A stretch of 64,000 nucleotides of DNA from Allopusillimonas ginsengisoli (GTDB lineage: Bacteria; Pseudomonadota; Gammaproteobacteria; Burkholderiales; Burkholderiaceae_B), in NCBI GenBank assembly GCA_005239165.1, contig RAPG01000016.1, positions 28,286-92,285 of the forward strand, written 5' to 3'. Shown here piece by piece: positions 40,304 through 48,633 of this stretch. Position 1 is the first letter of the stretch. Each line of letters starts with the position of its first letter. A program made the position numbers and the translations under genes. The notes beneath the pieces were generated by a model, which had not been told where the DNA came from, did not search any database, and saw nothing but the letters and a program-made list of their open reading frames with translations.

Positions 40304-41746
40304 TTAGTCGTCCAGGCTGCGGATAACCCGACCAAAAGTAGTGAAATCAAAGTGTGACCGTGTACGCTTGATCCGCAATAAAATGGCCGAAACCACAACA
40401 GGGACAAAGGCGGCCAGTAGAAATGACTCTAGCAGGTATTGAGGTTTTTCTCCGGGTGCCGGAAATAGCGCAATGCCTGCGACCAGACCGCACAGCGTAC
40501 TGATCACGGCGATAGTACCCGTATGGCGTTTGCTGTAAAGGCCAAAGAACACCGGAAACGCTGCAGCAGAGCAGAACAGGTCGGCCAGCAGAAACAGATA
40601 CAGCACGCTATACCCTTGGGCGGCTACGAGAAGCACAGGTATGGCCAGCAGCACGACCAGCCAGCGCGACAACATCATAAGTGATTTGCGGCTTACCGAG
40701 GGAGCGAGTCTGCGCACATCGACAGCAATAATGCTGGACACGGCGCTAATCACCGTGTCTGCAGTACTCATTACCAGCGACAGGCCCAGTGGGATAAGCG
40801 CGATGGCAACCCAGTCGGGCAATCGCGGGGTAATGACGGTAAACAAGGCAACAGAGCTGTCGCCCTGATGGCCCAGCCCCACAAACGCCAGGCCAAACAG
40901 CCCCATAAGAAAAATAACAGGCGCGGCCATCAGGCCGCCTAAAAGAAAGCCATTTCGCATGGTGCGATTGTCTTTGGCTGCATAAACCCGCTGCCAGTTT
41001 CCCTGGTGAAACAGGCCTGTCAGTAATATGGCCACAAAAAACGTCAGCCCCGCCTTGATGCCGGCTGGGTCGCCCAGATCAAGCAATTGCGGCGCATGGG
41101 CCTGTAGCCCTTCGATGGTTGGGCCCGCGCCGCCCACCGCCTTCCAGCCGAGCACCAGCAGCAGCGCAAGCAGCGGCACGATGACGATCATTTGTATCTT
41201 GTCAGTGAAAATGGAGGCTCGCAAACCGCCGTAAGTGGTGTAGAGCAGCGTGCAGCCCATAACGATGGAAGCCGTTGCCCACAGTGGAACCGGCGAGATC
41301 ATGGTGACCAGTTTTGCGATGGCGGTGGTTTCTGCTGCCAGCGTGATGAACATATAGAACATCATGATGAGCAGTGTGAGCGCATACATGGGCTTGCCAA
41401 AGCGCGTAATGACGAACTCCGTGAGCGTGTGGCCCTGTGGAATAAGTTCGCGCATGCGTCGTCCTAATGGAATCATGACCAGACGGGGCGACATGGCGCC
41501 CAGCGCATACCCGATAATGGCCCCCAGGCCTCCCCAGGTTGCCGCCTGGGCAGGCGCAAATAGTATCCATGCACCCAGTGATGAAGCCAGTAACGTAAGA
41601 ATGGTGGCAATGGCGCCCTGACTGTTGCGTGCGGTGACGTAGTCTTCAAGGCTATCGTGCCCGCGTCGCGAGTACCAGACTCCAGCCAGCGTGAAGCCGC
41701 CGGCAAAAACCGCCAGATACAGCATTGTGGTCGAAGCAGCCAGCAT
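40304..41746 (-). CDS. Sodium-solute symporter under a TPP riboswitch (ThiV-like candidate)
   Basis: A 480-residue SSS-family transporter with about 13 helices: AVFAGGFTLAGVWYSRRG at the N-terminus, LASSLGAWILFAPAQAATWGG, TTYGGLRASIFTDKIQM (the family signature) and LSLVMSTADTVISAVSSI (the Na+-site helix, cited in part). SSS members co-transport Na+ with substrates such as pantothenate and proline. The ATG at 41746 is chosen because GGAG lies seven bases upstream; longer in-frame starts exist. A TPP riboswitch lies about 160 bases upstream on the same strand, so the substrate is probably thiamine or one of its precursors. A PanF-like symporter named ThiV has been predicted from TPP-element genomics in other bacteria; the equivalence is inferred. 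Confidence 0.82.
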   Translation of the reverse strand: MLAASTTMLYLAVFAGGFTLAGVWYSRRGHDSLEDYVTARNSQGAIATILTLLASSLGAWILFAPAQAATWGGLGAIIGYALGAMSPRLVMIPLGRRMRELIPQGHTLTEFVITRFGKPMYALTLLIMMFYMFITLAAETTAIAKLVTMISPVPLWATASIVMGCTLLYTTYGGLRASIFTDKIQMIVIVPLLALLLVLGWKAVGGAGPTIEGLQAHAPQLLDLGDPAGIKAGLTFFVAILLTGLFHQGNWQRVYAAKDNRTMRNGFLLGGLMAAPVIFLMGLFGLAFVGLGHQGDSSVALFTVITPRLPDWVAIALIPLGLSLVMSTADTVISAVSSIIAVDVRRLAPSVSRKSLMMLSRWLVVLLAIPVLLVAAQGYSVLYLFLLADLFCSAAAFPVFFGLYSKRHTGTIAVISTLCGLVAGIALFPAPGEKPQYLLESFLLAAFVPVVVSAILLRIKRTRSHFDFTTFGRVIRSLDD

Positions 41747-41907
41747 GTGTGTCTCCATTGTTGCTGGCTTTGCTGGGTGGCGACGGCACGGTGACCGCCC
41801 GCGACTTTGCAAGCCCGGCAATATCTGCGGGCGACAGATGCCCGTGTGTCAGGTTATGGCCGAAGCCAGCGTTGGGAGATGACGTGCAGCAAGAGGGGGA
41901 GCTGTGA

Positions 41908-42000
41908 TGGCGTCCTTCCCTTCGCCGGCATGACCCGGATCAGGTTCAAAGGGTTACCGCACAGTGCGGATTCTCAGCCCATCAGGGCTCCCCCAGGAAC
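41908..42000 (-). promoter_or_regulatory. TPP riboswitch (THI element) upstream of symporter gene
   Basis: Read on the minus strand it has the hallmark blocks in order: GGGGGAGCCCTGATGGGCTGAGA (CTGAGA at 41972-41977), ACCCTTTGAACCTGATCCGGGTCATGCCGGCGAAGGGA (cited in part: GAACCTGATC at 41938-41947, GCGAAGGGA at about 41917-41925). It lies 160 bases before the symporter start and should reduce expression when thiamine pyrophosphate is abundant. Confidence 0.93.
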
Positions 42001-42220
42001 AACGAGGTGAGATTAAAGCCGCCAGACCGGTTTGTCAATGATGACGTGTGCGATAACCCCACTGTTCAGAACCAGGGCGCCAGGCATTTTCGCTAGTCCG
42101 TCGCAAGTGCAGGGCCAGCACTTTGGAAGAAGAGAGTATAAGGTTCTTGCCGGTTTGCAGAGGTTCTGGATAAAGCCGTGGCTGCCCCATTGCTCCAGGC
42201 GAGTGTGGTATTGTTGTGCA

Positions 42221-42308
42221 GTGACACGGGGTGCCCGGCCAGCGGTGCTGGGGCTGAGAAAAAACCCGTCGAACCTGCTCCAGTTAATACTGGCGAAGGG
42301 ATGTCATC
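42221..42308 (+). promoter_or_regulatory. Second TPP riboswitch (THI element), upstream of SDR-monooxygenase operon
   Basis: Hallmark blocks in order on the + strand: ACGGGGTGCCC, GGGGCTGAGA, ACCCGTCGAACCTGCTCC and TACTGGCGAAGGGA. The outer stem P1 is TGACA (42222-42226) with TGTCA (42302-42306). A hairpin TCAGCC-gcca-GGCTGA (42307-42322) follows and overlaps the end of P1, so it may be the expression platform. The SDR gene starts 63 bases after the aptamer. Confidence 0.93.
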
Positions 42309-42370
42309 AGCCGCCAGGCTGACGGTAAGCTCCGGGGCATAACTTCGCCACTTGCCTATAGGCGTGCTTC

Positions 42371-43147
42371 ATGAATATTGCATCTTTACCCATAGCCCAG
42401 CAAATCGTTCTGGTCACCGGCGGTGCCCGGGGTCTGGGCGAACACATCACACGCGCCTTTCTACGCGAGGGCGCACGCGTGGTTATTAACTATTTTGAAA
42501 GTGCTGACCGTGCGGCGGCCCTGGTCGATCAATCTGACGGTCGGGCCATTGCGCTGCAGGCCGACGTTACACAACCGGACGCGGTACAAGCCATGCTTGA
42601 AGCGGCCAGCCAACATTTTTCTGCACCGGTTACAACCGTCGTAAATAATGCATTGCCGGCGTTTTCGTTTAATGGCGACGCGCGGGCCAAGGGTGATGTC
42701 ATCAGCTGGCAGGCCATGAACCAGCAAATGGAAGGCGTTGTACGTGGTGCTCTCAACACCACGCAGGCGGCGGTGCCAGGCATGCAAAAAGCCGGTTTCG
42801 GCCGCGTGATCAACATTGGCACCAACCTCTTTCAGAACCCGGTCGTTCCTTACCATGACTACACGGCCGCCAAGGCAGCGTTACTGTCGTTGACTCGTAC
42901 GCTTTCGCATGATCTGGGCCCTATGGGCATTACGGTAAACATGTTGTCTGGCGGCCTTTTGCGCATCACAGATGCTTCGGCGGCGACGCCTGAAGCAGTA
43001 TTTGACATGATCGCCGCCGGTACGCCACTGCGCAGGGTGACAACGCCCGCCGAGTTTGCCGATGCGGTGCTGTTCTTCGCTTCGCCCTGGTCGCGTGCGG
43101 TGACCGGGCAAAATCTGGTGGTCGACGGCGGCCTCGTCAAAAACTGA
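42371..43147 (+). CDS. TPP-riboswitch-controlled short-chain dehydrogenase, unknown substrate
   Basis: A 258-residue classical SDR. Cofactor motif TGGARGLG (16-23), NNALP (92-96) at the place of the NNAG block, and the catalytic Tyr164-x3-Lys168 in YTAAK. The usual catalytic Ser about 13 residues before Tyr is not seen: the segment reads INIGTN, with Thr151 at or near its place. A C-terminal FFASPWSRAVTGQNLVVDGG segment is standard. It follows a TPP riboswitch and is 16 bases upstream of a flavin monooxygenase gene, so the pair forms a thiamine-responsive operon. General annotation would say 3-oxoacyl-ACP reductase. A role in converting a thiamine-related compound is inferred from the riboswitch alone. 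Confidence 0.85.
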   Translation: MNIASLPIAQQIVLVTGGARGLGEHITRAFLREGARVVINYFESADRAAALVDQSDGRAIALQADVTQPDAVQAMLEAASQHFSAPVTTVVNNALPAFSFNGDARAKGDVISWQAMNQQMEGVVRGALNTTQAAVPGMQKAGFGRVINIGTNLFQNPVVPYHDYTAAKAALLSLTRTLSHDLGPMGITVNMLSGGLLRITDASAATPEAVFDMIAAGTPLRRVTTPAEFADAVLFFASPWSRAVTGQNLVVDGGLVKN

Positions 43148-43163
43148 GCGGGCAGATACACAC

Positions 43164-44495
43164 ATGAGCACTTCCAGCAGTGGCCGTCAGCAGGACGTTT
43201 CGCCTCGCATGCTGCATCTGAATCTTTTTATTATGGGCTGCGGCCATCACCGTGCAGCATGGCGACACCCAGATTCCACCGTTGAACGCCTGGGCGATAT
43301 ACGTTATTACGAAGAACTGGCCCAGTTGGCCGAGCGCGGAAAATTCGACGCGGTTTTTTTTGCCGATGGCGCGGCTGCAGAAAACGTGGGGGACGGACCA
43401 AAATGGTATTTGGAGCCGCTGACTGCCATGGCCGCCATGAGTCGTGCAACTGAGCGTATCGGCCTTATCAGCACGGTGTCCAGCACGTTTTTTACGCCAT
43501 TTCATGCTGCGCGCATGGTGGCCTCGCTGGATCATATTTCGGGTGGACGCATGGGCTGGAATGTGGTCACGTCCATGTTTGATTCCGAGGCACGTAACCA
43601 CGGTTATGAAAGCATGCCAGGCCATGACTGGCGTTACGCACGTGCCGAAGAGTTTATCGATACCTGCCTTAAACTGTGGGATTCGTGGTCGGACGACGCC
43701 CTGGTCATAGACCGGCAGGGCAGCTATGCAAACTCTGAATCGGTTCACCGCATTGAACACCATGGTGATCATTTTCTGGTAGATGGGCCACTGACAGTTC
43801 CGCGGTCACCGCAGGGCCACCCAGTGCTGTTTCAGGCAGGCGCTTCTGAGCAAGGGCGCGATCTGGCCGCACGGCGTGCCGAAGCCATTTATGCGGTCGC
43901 TTACGATCTTGAAGCGTCGCAAGCGTATTACCGTGATATCAAACGCAGGGTTCGCGCTGCCGGCCGTACCGACCCGGTGCCAATTATGCCGGGCCTGGTA
44001 ACTTATGTGGGCTCCACAGAAGCAGAGGCTCGTGCCAAACAGCATGAACTGGATGTGTTACTGCCTCCCATGGATGCATTGCGTCAGTTGAGCCAGTACG
44101 TAGGGCAAGACTGCACAGGCTGGGAACTGGACGCACCCGTGCCGTCGTTGCCGCCGCTCGAAGCGTTTACCGGCCCCAAAGGGCGATACGCAACCGTTCT
44201 GCGCATTATTCATACTGAGCAGCCCACCGTGCGCGGGCTGCTTGGGCGTTTGGCGGCGGGTGGCGGGCATTGCAATATGGTGGGCACGCCAGAGCAAATT
44301 GCTGACCAGATGGAACATTGGTTCATGAACGAAGGCGCTGATGGCTTTAACCTGATGCCACCCTCACTGCCCGGCAGTATCGAAGATTTTATCGAGCACG
44401 TGGTGCCCGTATTGCAAAAGCGCGGGCTATTTCGCACAGAATACGAAACAACGACGTTGCGCGGTCATCTTGGGCTGCAACGACCTGCTGCGTAA
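43164..44495 (+). CDS. TPP-riboswitch-controlled NtaA/SnaA/DszA-family flavin monooxygenase
   Basis: A 443-residue FMN-dependent, two-component-type monooxygenase of the bacterial luciferase superfamily, NtaA/SnaA/DszA branch: LHLNLFIMGCGHHRAAWRHP at the start (the branch-typical segment), YEELAQLAERGKFDAVFFAD, RMGWNVVTS, FQAGASEQGRDLAARRAEAIY (cited in part) and a C-terminal TPEQIADQMEHWF. Relatives oxidise nitrilotriacetate, EDTA or dibenzothiophene sulfone and need a flavin reductase; none is adjacent. It is the second gene of an operon behind a TPP riboswitch, so its substrate is probably linked to thiamine, its breakdown products or a sulfur heterocycle. That link is inference. Confidence 0.87.
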   Translation: MSTSSSGRQQDVSPRMLHLNLFIMGCGHHRAAWRHPDSTVERLGDIRYYEELAQLAERGKFDAVFFADGAAAENVGDGPKWYLEPLTAMAAMSRATERIGLISTVSSTFFTPFHAARMVASLDHISGGRMGWNVVTSMFDSEARNHGYESMPGHDWRYARAEEFIDTCLKLWDSWSDDALVIDRQGSYANSESVHRIEHHGDHFLVDGPLTVPRSPQGHPVLFQAGASEQGRDLAARRAEAIYAVAYDLEASQAYYRDIKRRVRAAGRTDPVPIMPGLVTYVGSTEAEARAKQHELDVLLPPMDALRQLSQYVGQDCTGWELDAPVPSLPPLEAFTGPKGRYATVLRIIHTEQPTVRGLLGRLAAGGGHCNMVGTPEQIADQMEHWFMNEGADGFNLMPPSLPGSIEDFIEHVVPVLQKRGLFRTEYETTTLRGHLGLQRPAA

Positions 44496-44595
44496 AGGTC
44501 GCTGTCATGAACGCGGCCATCTACTAAGATGACCGTCTAGCCTTGGCCTCGTCCTGTTGCGTACATGGATGGCGCCGTCAAGCCTGTTTTCGACA

Positions 44596-44628
44596 AAGGG
44601 CAGGCAGGCCTGATGGCTGCCTGCCCTT
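44596..44628. terminator. Inverted repeat, probable bidirectional terminator
   Basis: AAGGGCAGGCAG pairs perfectly with CTGCCTGCCCTT (12-base stem, 9-base loop) between the convergent monooxygenase and MATE genes. No long T run follows on either strand, so termination strength is uncertain. Confidence 0.6.
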
Positions 44629-44647
44629 ACCGTTTACGCTGTCGTGT

Positions 44648-46057
44648 TTATCGCTGAGTTACAAGCGCAGATTTGTGCCGCGACGAGGGTCTTATCAAAC
44701 CAAGCTGCTCCCGGCGCATCCACCGTTGCATCATAAGCACAGCAACCACAGACAACCCGATTGCCAGGCCGCTCCAAACCCCCACACTGCCCCAGCCTGC
44801 CCAGAACGCCAGTGCGGCACCACTGGGCAGGCCCATGCCCCAATACCCGACAGCGGTAAACAGCATGGGAATACGTGTGTCCTGAAGCCCCCGCAGCATG
44901 CCTGAACCCAAGACCTGGCCGCCGTCCACGATCTGAAACAGTGCGGCCACGGCGAGCAGGGATACACCCATGGCAACAACCGGCGCATTCGACGGATCAT
45001 TGATGTCGAGAAACGAGCTGATCAGGGCTTCGGGCGCAACCACCATGATTAATGCTGCCAGTGCCATGGCAGTAATGCCCAGCCCGAACGCCGCCCAGCC
45101 AGCCCGCATGACGTCGTCTGGTCGTCCGGCACCATTGGCATGGCCCACGCGCACGGTAGCTGCCTGGGCAATTCCGTAGGGCACCATAAAACTGATGCTG
45201 GCTACCTGAATGGCGATGGCGTGTGCTGCCAGTTCAATCGTACCCAGCATACCGATGAGAAACGCGGCGGCATTGAAAATAGTGACCTCAAAGGCGGTGG
45301 CGACGGCAATGGGCAGGCCCAACCGCCAGAACTCCCTGAAGCGGGGCCAGTCTGTTTGCCACAGATGGCTAAACACATGGTAGCGGCGAAAACGACGATC
45401 AAAGACGACGACAACAACCATGGCCAGGAAAAGAAACAGGCTGGCGATTGCGCTGGCAAAGCCGGCCCCCACCAGCCCCAATGCGGGAAAGCCCAGTTTC
45501 CCGTAGATCAGCACCCAGTTGGCAGCGGCGTTGAACGCAATGGCTGCCAGTGCAGCAAGCAACGCTGTGCGAGGGCGCTGGAGTGCGGCGACAAAAGAGC
45601 GCAACACCAGAAACCCAAGAAAACCCGGCATGGCCCACAGTAGCGCGCGTAAATACTCTTGCGCCAGCACCGCCAGCTCAGGCGGCTGATTCAGCGCCAG
45701 CAGTATGGCCTCTCCGTGCCAGAGTATGAGACAACCGGGTACAGAAATAATTACTGCACTCCACAGGCCCTGTCTGACCGTGCGTTGAACATCGCGCACT
45801 GAGTTTTTGCGGGCACCCAGTTCATTGGCTACCATGGGTGCCGTCGCAGAAACCAGCCCCAGAGCAAAAAACGCGATAGCCATGTAAAGGTTGGCGCCCA
45901 GCGCGCTGGCAGCCAGAGACTGTGGGCCCAGCCTGCCGATGAAGATGACGTCGGTGACGGTCATGGCGATCTGGGCCAGGTTCGTGAGAACCAGCGGAAC
46001 ACTAAGCGCAAACGTGGCGTAGATCTCACGTTTCCAGGCAAGAGCAGTGGGTGACAT
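44648..46057 (-). CDS. MATE-family multidrug efflux transporter (NorM type)
   Basis: A 469-residue protein with 12 helices in two homologous halves: LSVPLVLTNLAQIAMTVTDVIFIGRLG near the N-terminus (cited in part: DVIFIGRLG) and LGLPIAVATAFEVTIFNAAAFLIG in the second half. MATE pumps of the NorM type export cationic drugs in exchange for Na+ or H+ across the inner membrane. It converges with the TPP-riboswitch operon and is probably independent of it. The region upstream of its start holds the degenerate AAGCCA repeat block. Substrate cannot be told from the sequence. Confidence 0.9.
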   Translation of the reverse strand: MSPTALAWKREIYATFALSVPLVLTNLAQIAMTVTDVIFIGRLGPQSLAASALGANLYMAIAFFALGLVSATAPMVANELGARKNSVRDVQRTVRQGLWSAVIISVPGCLILWHGEAILLALNQPPELAVLAQEYLRALLWAMPGFLGFLVLRSFVAALQRPRTALLAALAAIAFNAAANWVLIYGKLGFPALGLVGAGFASAIASLFLFLAMVVVVVFDRRFRRYHVFSHLWQTDWPRFREFWRLGLPIAVATAFEVTIFNAAAFLIGMLGTIELAAHAIAIQVASISFMVPYGIAQAATVRVGHANGAGRPDDVMRAGWAAFGLGITAMALAALIMVVAPEALISSFLDINDPSNAPVVAMGVSLLAVAALFQIVDGGQVLGSGMLRGLQDTRIPMLFTAVGYWGMGLPSGAALAFWAGWGSVGVWSGLAIGLSVVAVLMMQRWMRREQLGLIRPSSRHKSALVTQR

Positions 46058-46520
46058 CGGTGTTAGAAAAAAGAAGAAATACGCCGGCCTTCATTTTGAA
46101 GACTGGTGGAAAGACTGGTAGGATGCCACGCTTGACTCAGCCGTGCCACACCACGCCATAGTAAGCCACACTAAGCCCCGGGCAGGTGATGCGGGGCCAA
46201 AGCTAAGCCAAGCCAATGCGACGCAAATCAAGCCAGGCGATACGAGGTCAAGCCAAGCCAAGTCGATCCAAGCTGTGACCCCATCCAAGTCGGGTGCTAC
46301 GGGGCCTATCCGACCTCAATCAAGCCAGACGATCCGGGGTCAAGTCGAGCCAGGTAGCCCAGCCAGCCGGGTATTACAAGGCTAAGCCAAGTTGGGCTGA
46401 CCCCGGTCGGATGATGTGAGGAAAATCGAGCTAGGCTGAGTTGGGCTCAGCTCTTGTCAAGCCAGCCGCAACATGTCCGGGCAAAGATCAACCCAGTGGA
46501 ATTAGAGCACGGCTAAGACG
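46058..46520. repeat. 463-base non-coding block rich in degenerate AAGCCA repeats
   Basis: No gene is supported. The + strand contains nine copies of AAGCCA between 46160 and 46475, often as GTCAAGCCA or CTAAGCCA. A longer 33-base unit occurs twice, at 46228-46260 and 46320-46352, differing at five positions by my alignment. The block also carries scattered GGGGTCA and GGGCTGA pieces. It separates the MATE gene (start 46057) from the deaminase gene (end 46521), both on the minus strand. No hallmark of CRISPR, REP-palindrome or IS ends was seen. Confidence 0.8.
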
Positions 46521-46961
46521 TCAATTTTCGCCGATGTCTTCATTCCAGACGTCGGGGCGGGCTTCCATAAAGCGACGCATCAAATCGATGCAGGCGTCGT
46601 TCTGGAGCACTTCGATCTGTACGCCGCGTGATTGCAGTAGTGCCTCTTCGCCCAGAAAGCTTTGGTTTTCACCAATAACGACGCGCGGTATGCCATAAAG
46701 CAATATGGCGCCCGTGCACATGGGGCAGGGCGACAGCGTGGTGTACAGCACAGATTCGCGATACACGCGGGCAGGCTGGCGACCGGCATTTTCGAGGGCG
46801 TCCATTTCGCCGTGCAATATGGCACTGCCTTGTTGTACGCGCCTGTTATGGCCGCGTCCGATAATGCGCCCCTGATGGACCAGAACGGAGCCGATGGGCA
46901 CGCCACCTTCATCCATACCGGTTTGCGCTTCTGCGAGCGCCGCTTTCATGAATTCGTCCAT
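46521..46961 (-). CDS. Cytosine deaminase of the yeast Fcy1 type
   Basis: A 146-residue zinc deaminase. Zinc ligands and catalytic Glu are His50, Glu52, Cys79 and Cys82 in ILHGEMDALEN and LSPCPMCTGAILLYGIPR. It follows yeast cytosine deaminase along its whole length: EGGVPIGS, GRGHNRR, GSAILHGE, LYTTLSPCPMCTGA, VVIGEN and the end RPDVWNEDIGE. The likely reaction is cytosine to uracil plus ammonia; other cytosine-like pyrimidines, or guanine, are possible. General pipelines would call it a nucleoside deaminase or tRNA-adenosine-deaminase-like protein. It stands alone between the repeat block and a transporter gene on the same strand. Confidence 0.82.
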   Translation of the reverse strand: MDEFMKAALAEAQTGMDEGGVPIGSVLVHQGRIIGRGHNRRVQQGSAILHGEMDALENAGRQPARVYRESVLYTTLSPCPMCTGAILLYGIPRVVIGENQSFLGEEALLQSRGVQIEVLQNDACIDLMRRFMEARPDVWNEDIGEN

Positions 46962-47198
46962 GGTGTCTGCCTGGATTGGGGTGAATGGCTTGACGGGCGA
47001 TGACAGCTGCTTTTGCAGTTAACCTCTCGTCTGATGATTTGACACTATAGCGTATGCGAGCCGTCGCAGAGCGTGCTTTTGGCCTCTTGGATGCGCGATG
47101 CGCACCCGGGCAAAGCGGGTCGTAGCGTGTGCCAGTGCTGATGCCCCATTTGCTACGGACATTGCGCGCGATATGTATGACTGACTCTATGGTCGTCT

Positions 47199-48566
47199 TT
47201 ATACAACCCCAAGCCCCCGCAGCATAACCAGTGCAATGAGCAAGGGCGTGACATAGCGCAGTAGTACAAATACCACGGTAGTTAGTTTGGCATTGCGCAG
47301 CTGGCCATGGTTGGAAAGCTCAGCCTGCAGTTTGTCACGCCCCCACAACCAGCCCGCAAACAGCGCAATAGCAATGCCGCCCGAAGGCAGAAAAATGTTT
47401 GATGACACAAAGTCGGGCAGATCAAACAGGTCGAAACCGGCCACACGTATATGGGCCAAAACGCTGCTTGATAGTGCACTGCCTGCGCCCGGCAAGGCCA
47501 CCAGCAATGTGGCAAGAAGCACAGCACGTGAGCGCCGCATAGTGAAGCGTTCTTGCAGGATGACAGTGGGCACTTCCATCAGTGACAACATGGCGCCCAT
47601 TGCGGCGACTGCCGTCAGCACAAAAAATACCACCATCAGGCCGTGGCCAAACGGTATCTGGGAGAACACCGCAGGCAGCGTAATGAATACCAGCGAAGGG
47701 CCGGCCGAGGGGGCAAAGCCAAAGGTGAATACGGCGGGAAAGATGGCAACGCCCGCCAGCATCGATACGCTTAGGTCGGCAAGCATGACTCGCACGGCAG
47801 TTTGCGGTATGTTTTGATCAGCGGTGAAATAACTGCCATACGTCATCATGGTGCCCATGCCTATAGACAGCTTAAAAAACGCCAGCCCCATCGCCGTCAA
47901 CACCACGGTGGCAGTTATTTTGCTGAAATCAGGCCAGAACAGAAACTGCATGGCTTGCTGTGCACCGTCTAGCGTCAACCCTACTGCACCCAGTAGCAGT
48001 AGCAGAATAAACAACAAGGGCATAAGCTTTTTGGTGATGGCCTCAATACCGTGTGCTACCCCCATAATTAATATAGATGCGACCGCACCCAATACCAGCC
48101 ACTGCCAGAGCAATGATTGCCGCGGGTCAGCGACCAGCTGGGCAAAATCAGCCTGGGTGACCGCCGGGTCGCTGCTCATGATGGTGCCACGCACGGCCTT
48201 GAGGATGTAGGCGAACACCCAGGCCACCACTTCTGAGTAGAACGACATAATTAAGAAGGCGGCCAGCACGCCTGACACCCCAACCAGCCACCAGGGTTGC
48301 CGGCCTGGGGCAAGCGTGCGCAACACCTTAATGGGGTTGGCCCGAACGCTGCGTCCCAACGCAATCTCGGCCATCATGACCGGCAGCCCTATCAGCAGTG
48401 TGGCCAGCAAGTAAATGAGCAGAAAGCCAGCCCCGCCATTGGCTCCGGTCAGGTAGGGCACTTTCCAGATATTGCCAAGCCCTACCGCTGAGCCCAGCGT
48501 GGCGGCAAGTATGCCAAAACTGGTGGAGAAACCGCCGTGTGCGATGTCAGGCGTGGGTTGCGCCAT
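47199..48566 (-). CDS. Neurotransmitter:sodium symporter (NSS/SNF) family transporter
   Basis: A 455-residue LeuT-fold transporter. The N-terminal signature is FGILAATLGSAVGLGNIWKVPYLTGANGGAGFLLIYL (cited in part: SAVGLGNIWKVPYL), which binds Na+ and substrate. About 11 or 12 helices follow. Bacterial members take up amino acids such as tryptophan, tyrosine or leucine with Na+. I chose the ATG at 48566 because an upstream in-frame start at 48674 adds 36 polar residues that overlap the CDF gene end and are unlike the family. The substrate is not determined. Confidence 0.88.
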   Translation of the reverse strand: MAQPTPDIAHGGFSTSFGILAATLGSAVGLGNIWKVPYLTGANGGAGFLLIYLLATLLIGLPVMMAEIALGRSVRANPIKVLRTLAPGRQPWWLVGVSGVLAAFLIMSFYSEVVAWVFAYILKAVRGTIMSSDPAVTQADFAQLVADPRQSLLWQWLVLGAVASILIMGVAHGIEAITKKLMPLLFILLLLLGAVGLTLDGAQQAMQFLFWPDFSKITATVVLTAMGLAFFKLSIGMGTMMTYGSYFTADQNIPQTAVRVMLADLSVSMLAGVAIFPAVFTFGFAPSAGPSLVFITLPAVFSQIPFGHGLMVVFFVLTAVAAMGAMLSLMEVPTVILQERFTMRRSRAVLLATLLVALPGAGSALSSSVLAHIRVAGFDLFDLPDFVSSNIFLPSGGIAIALFAGWLWGRDKLQAELSNHGQLRNAKLTTVVFVLLRYVTPLLIALVMLRGLGVV

Positions 48567-48633
48567 GCTGTGTCTTCGTGTCAATGTAGATCCGGGTATT
48601 TTCGCATGCCTGCGTTCAGGCTGTTGCTCTTCA

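Noticed and set aside
46091..46385. ORFs on both strands of the AAGCCA block
   Set aside because: Their apparent length results from the repeat composition; no domain or ribosome binding site supports them.
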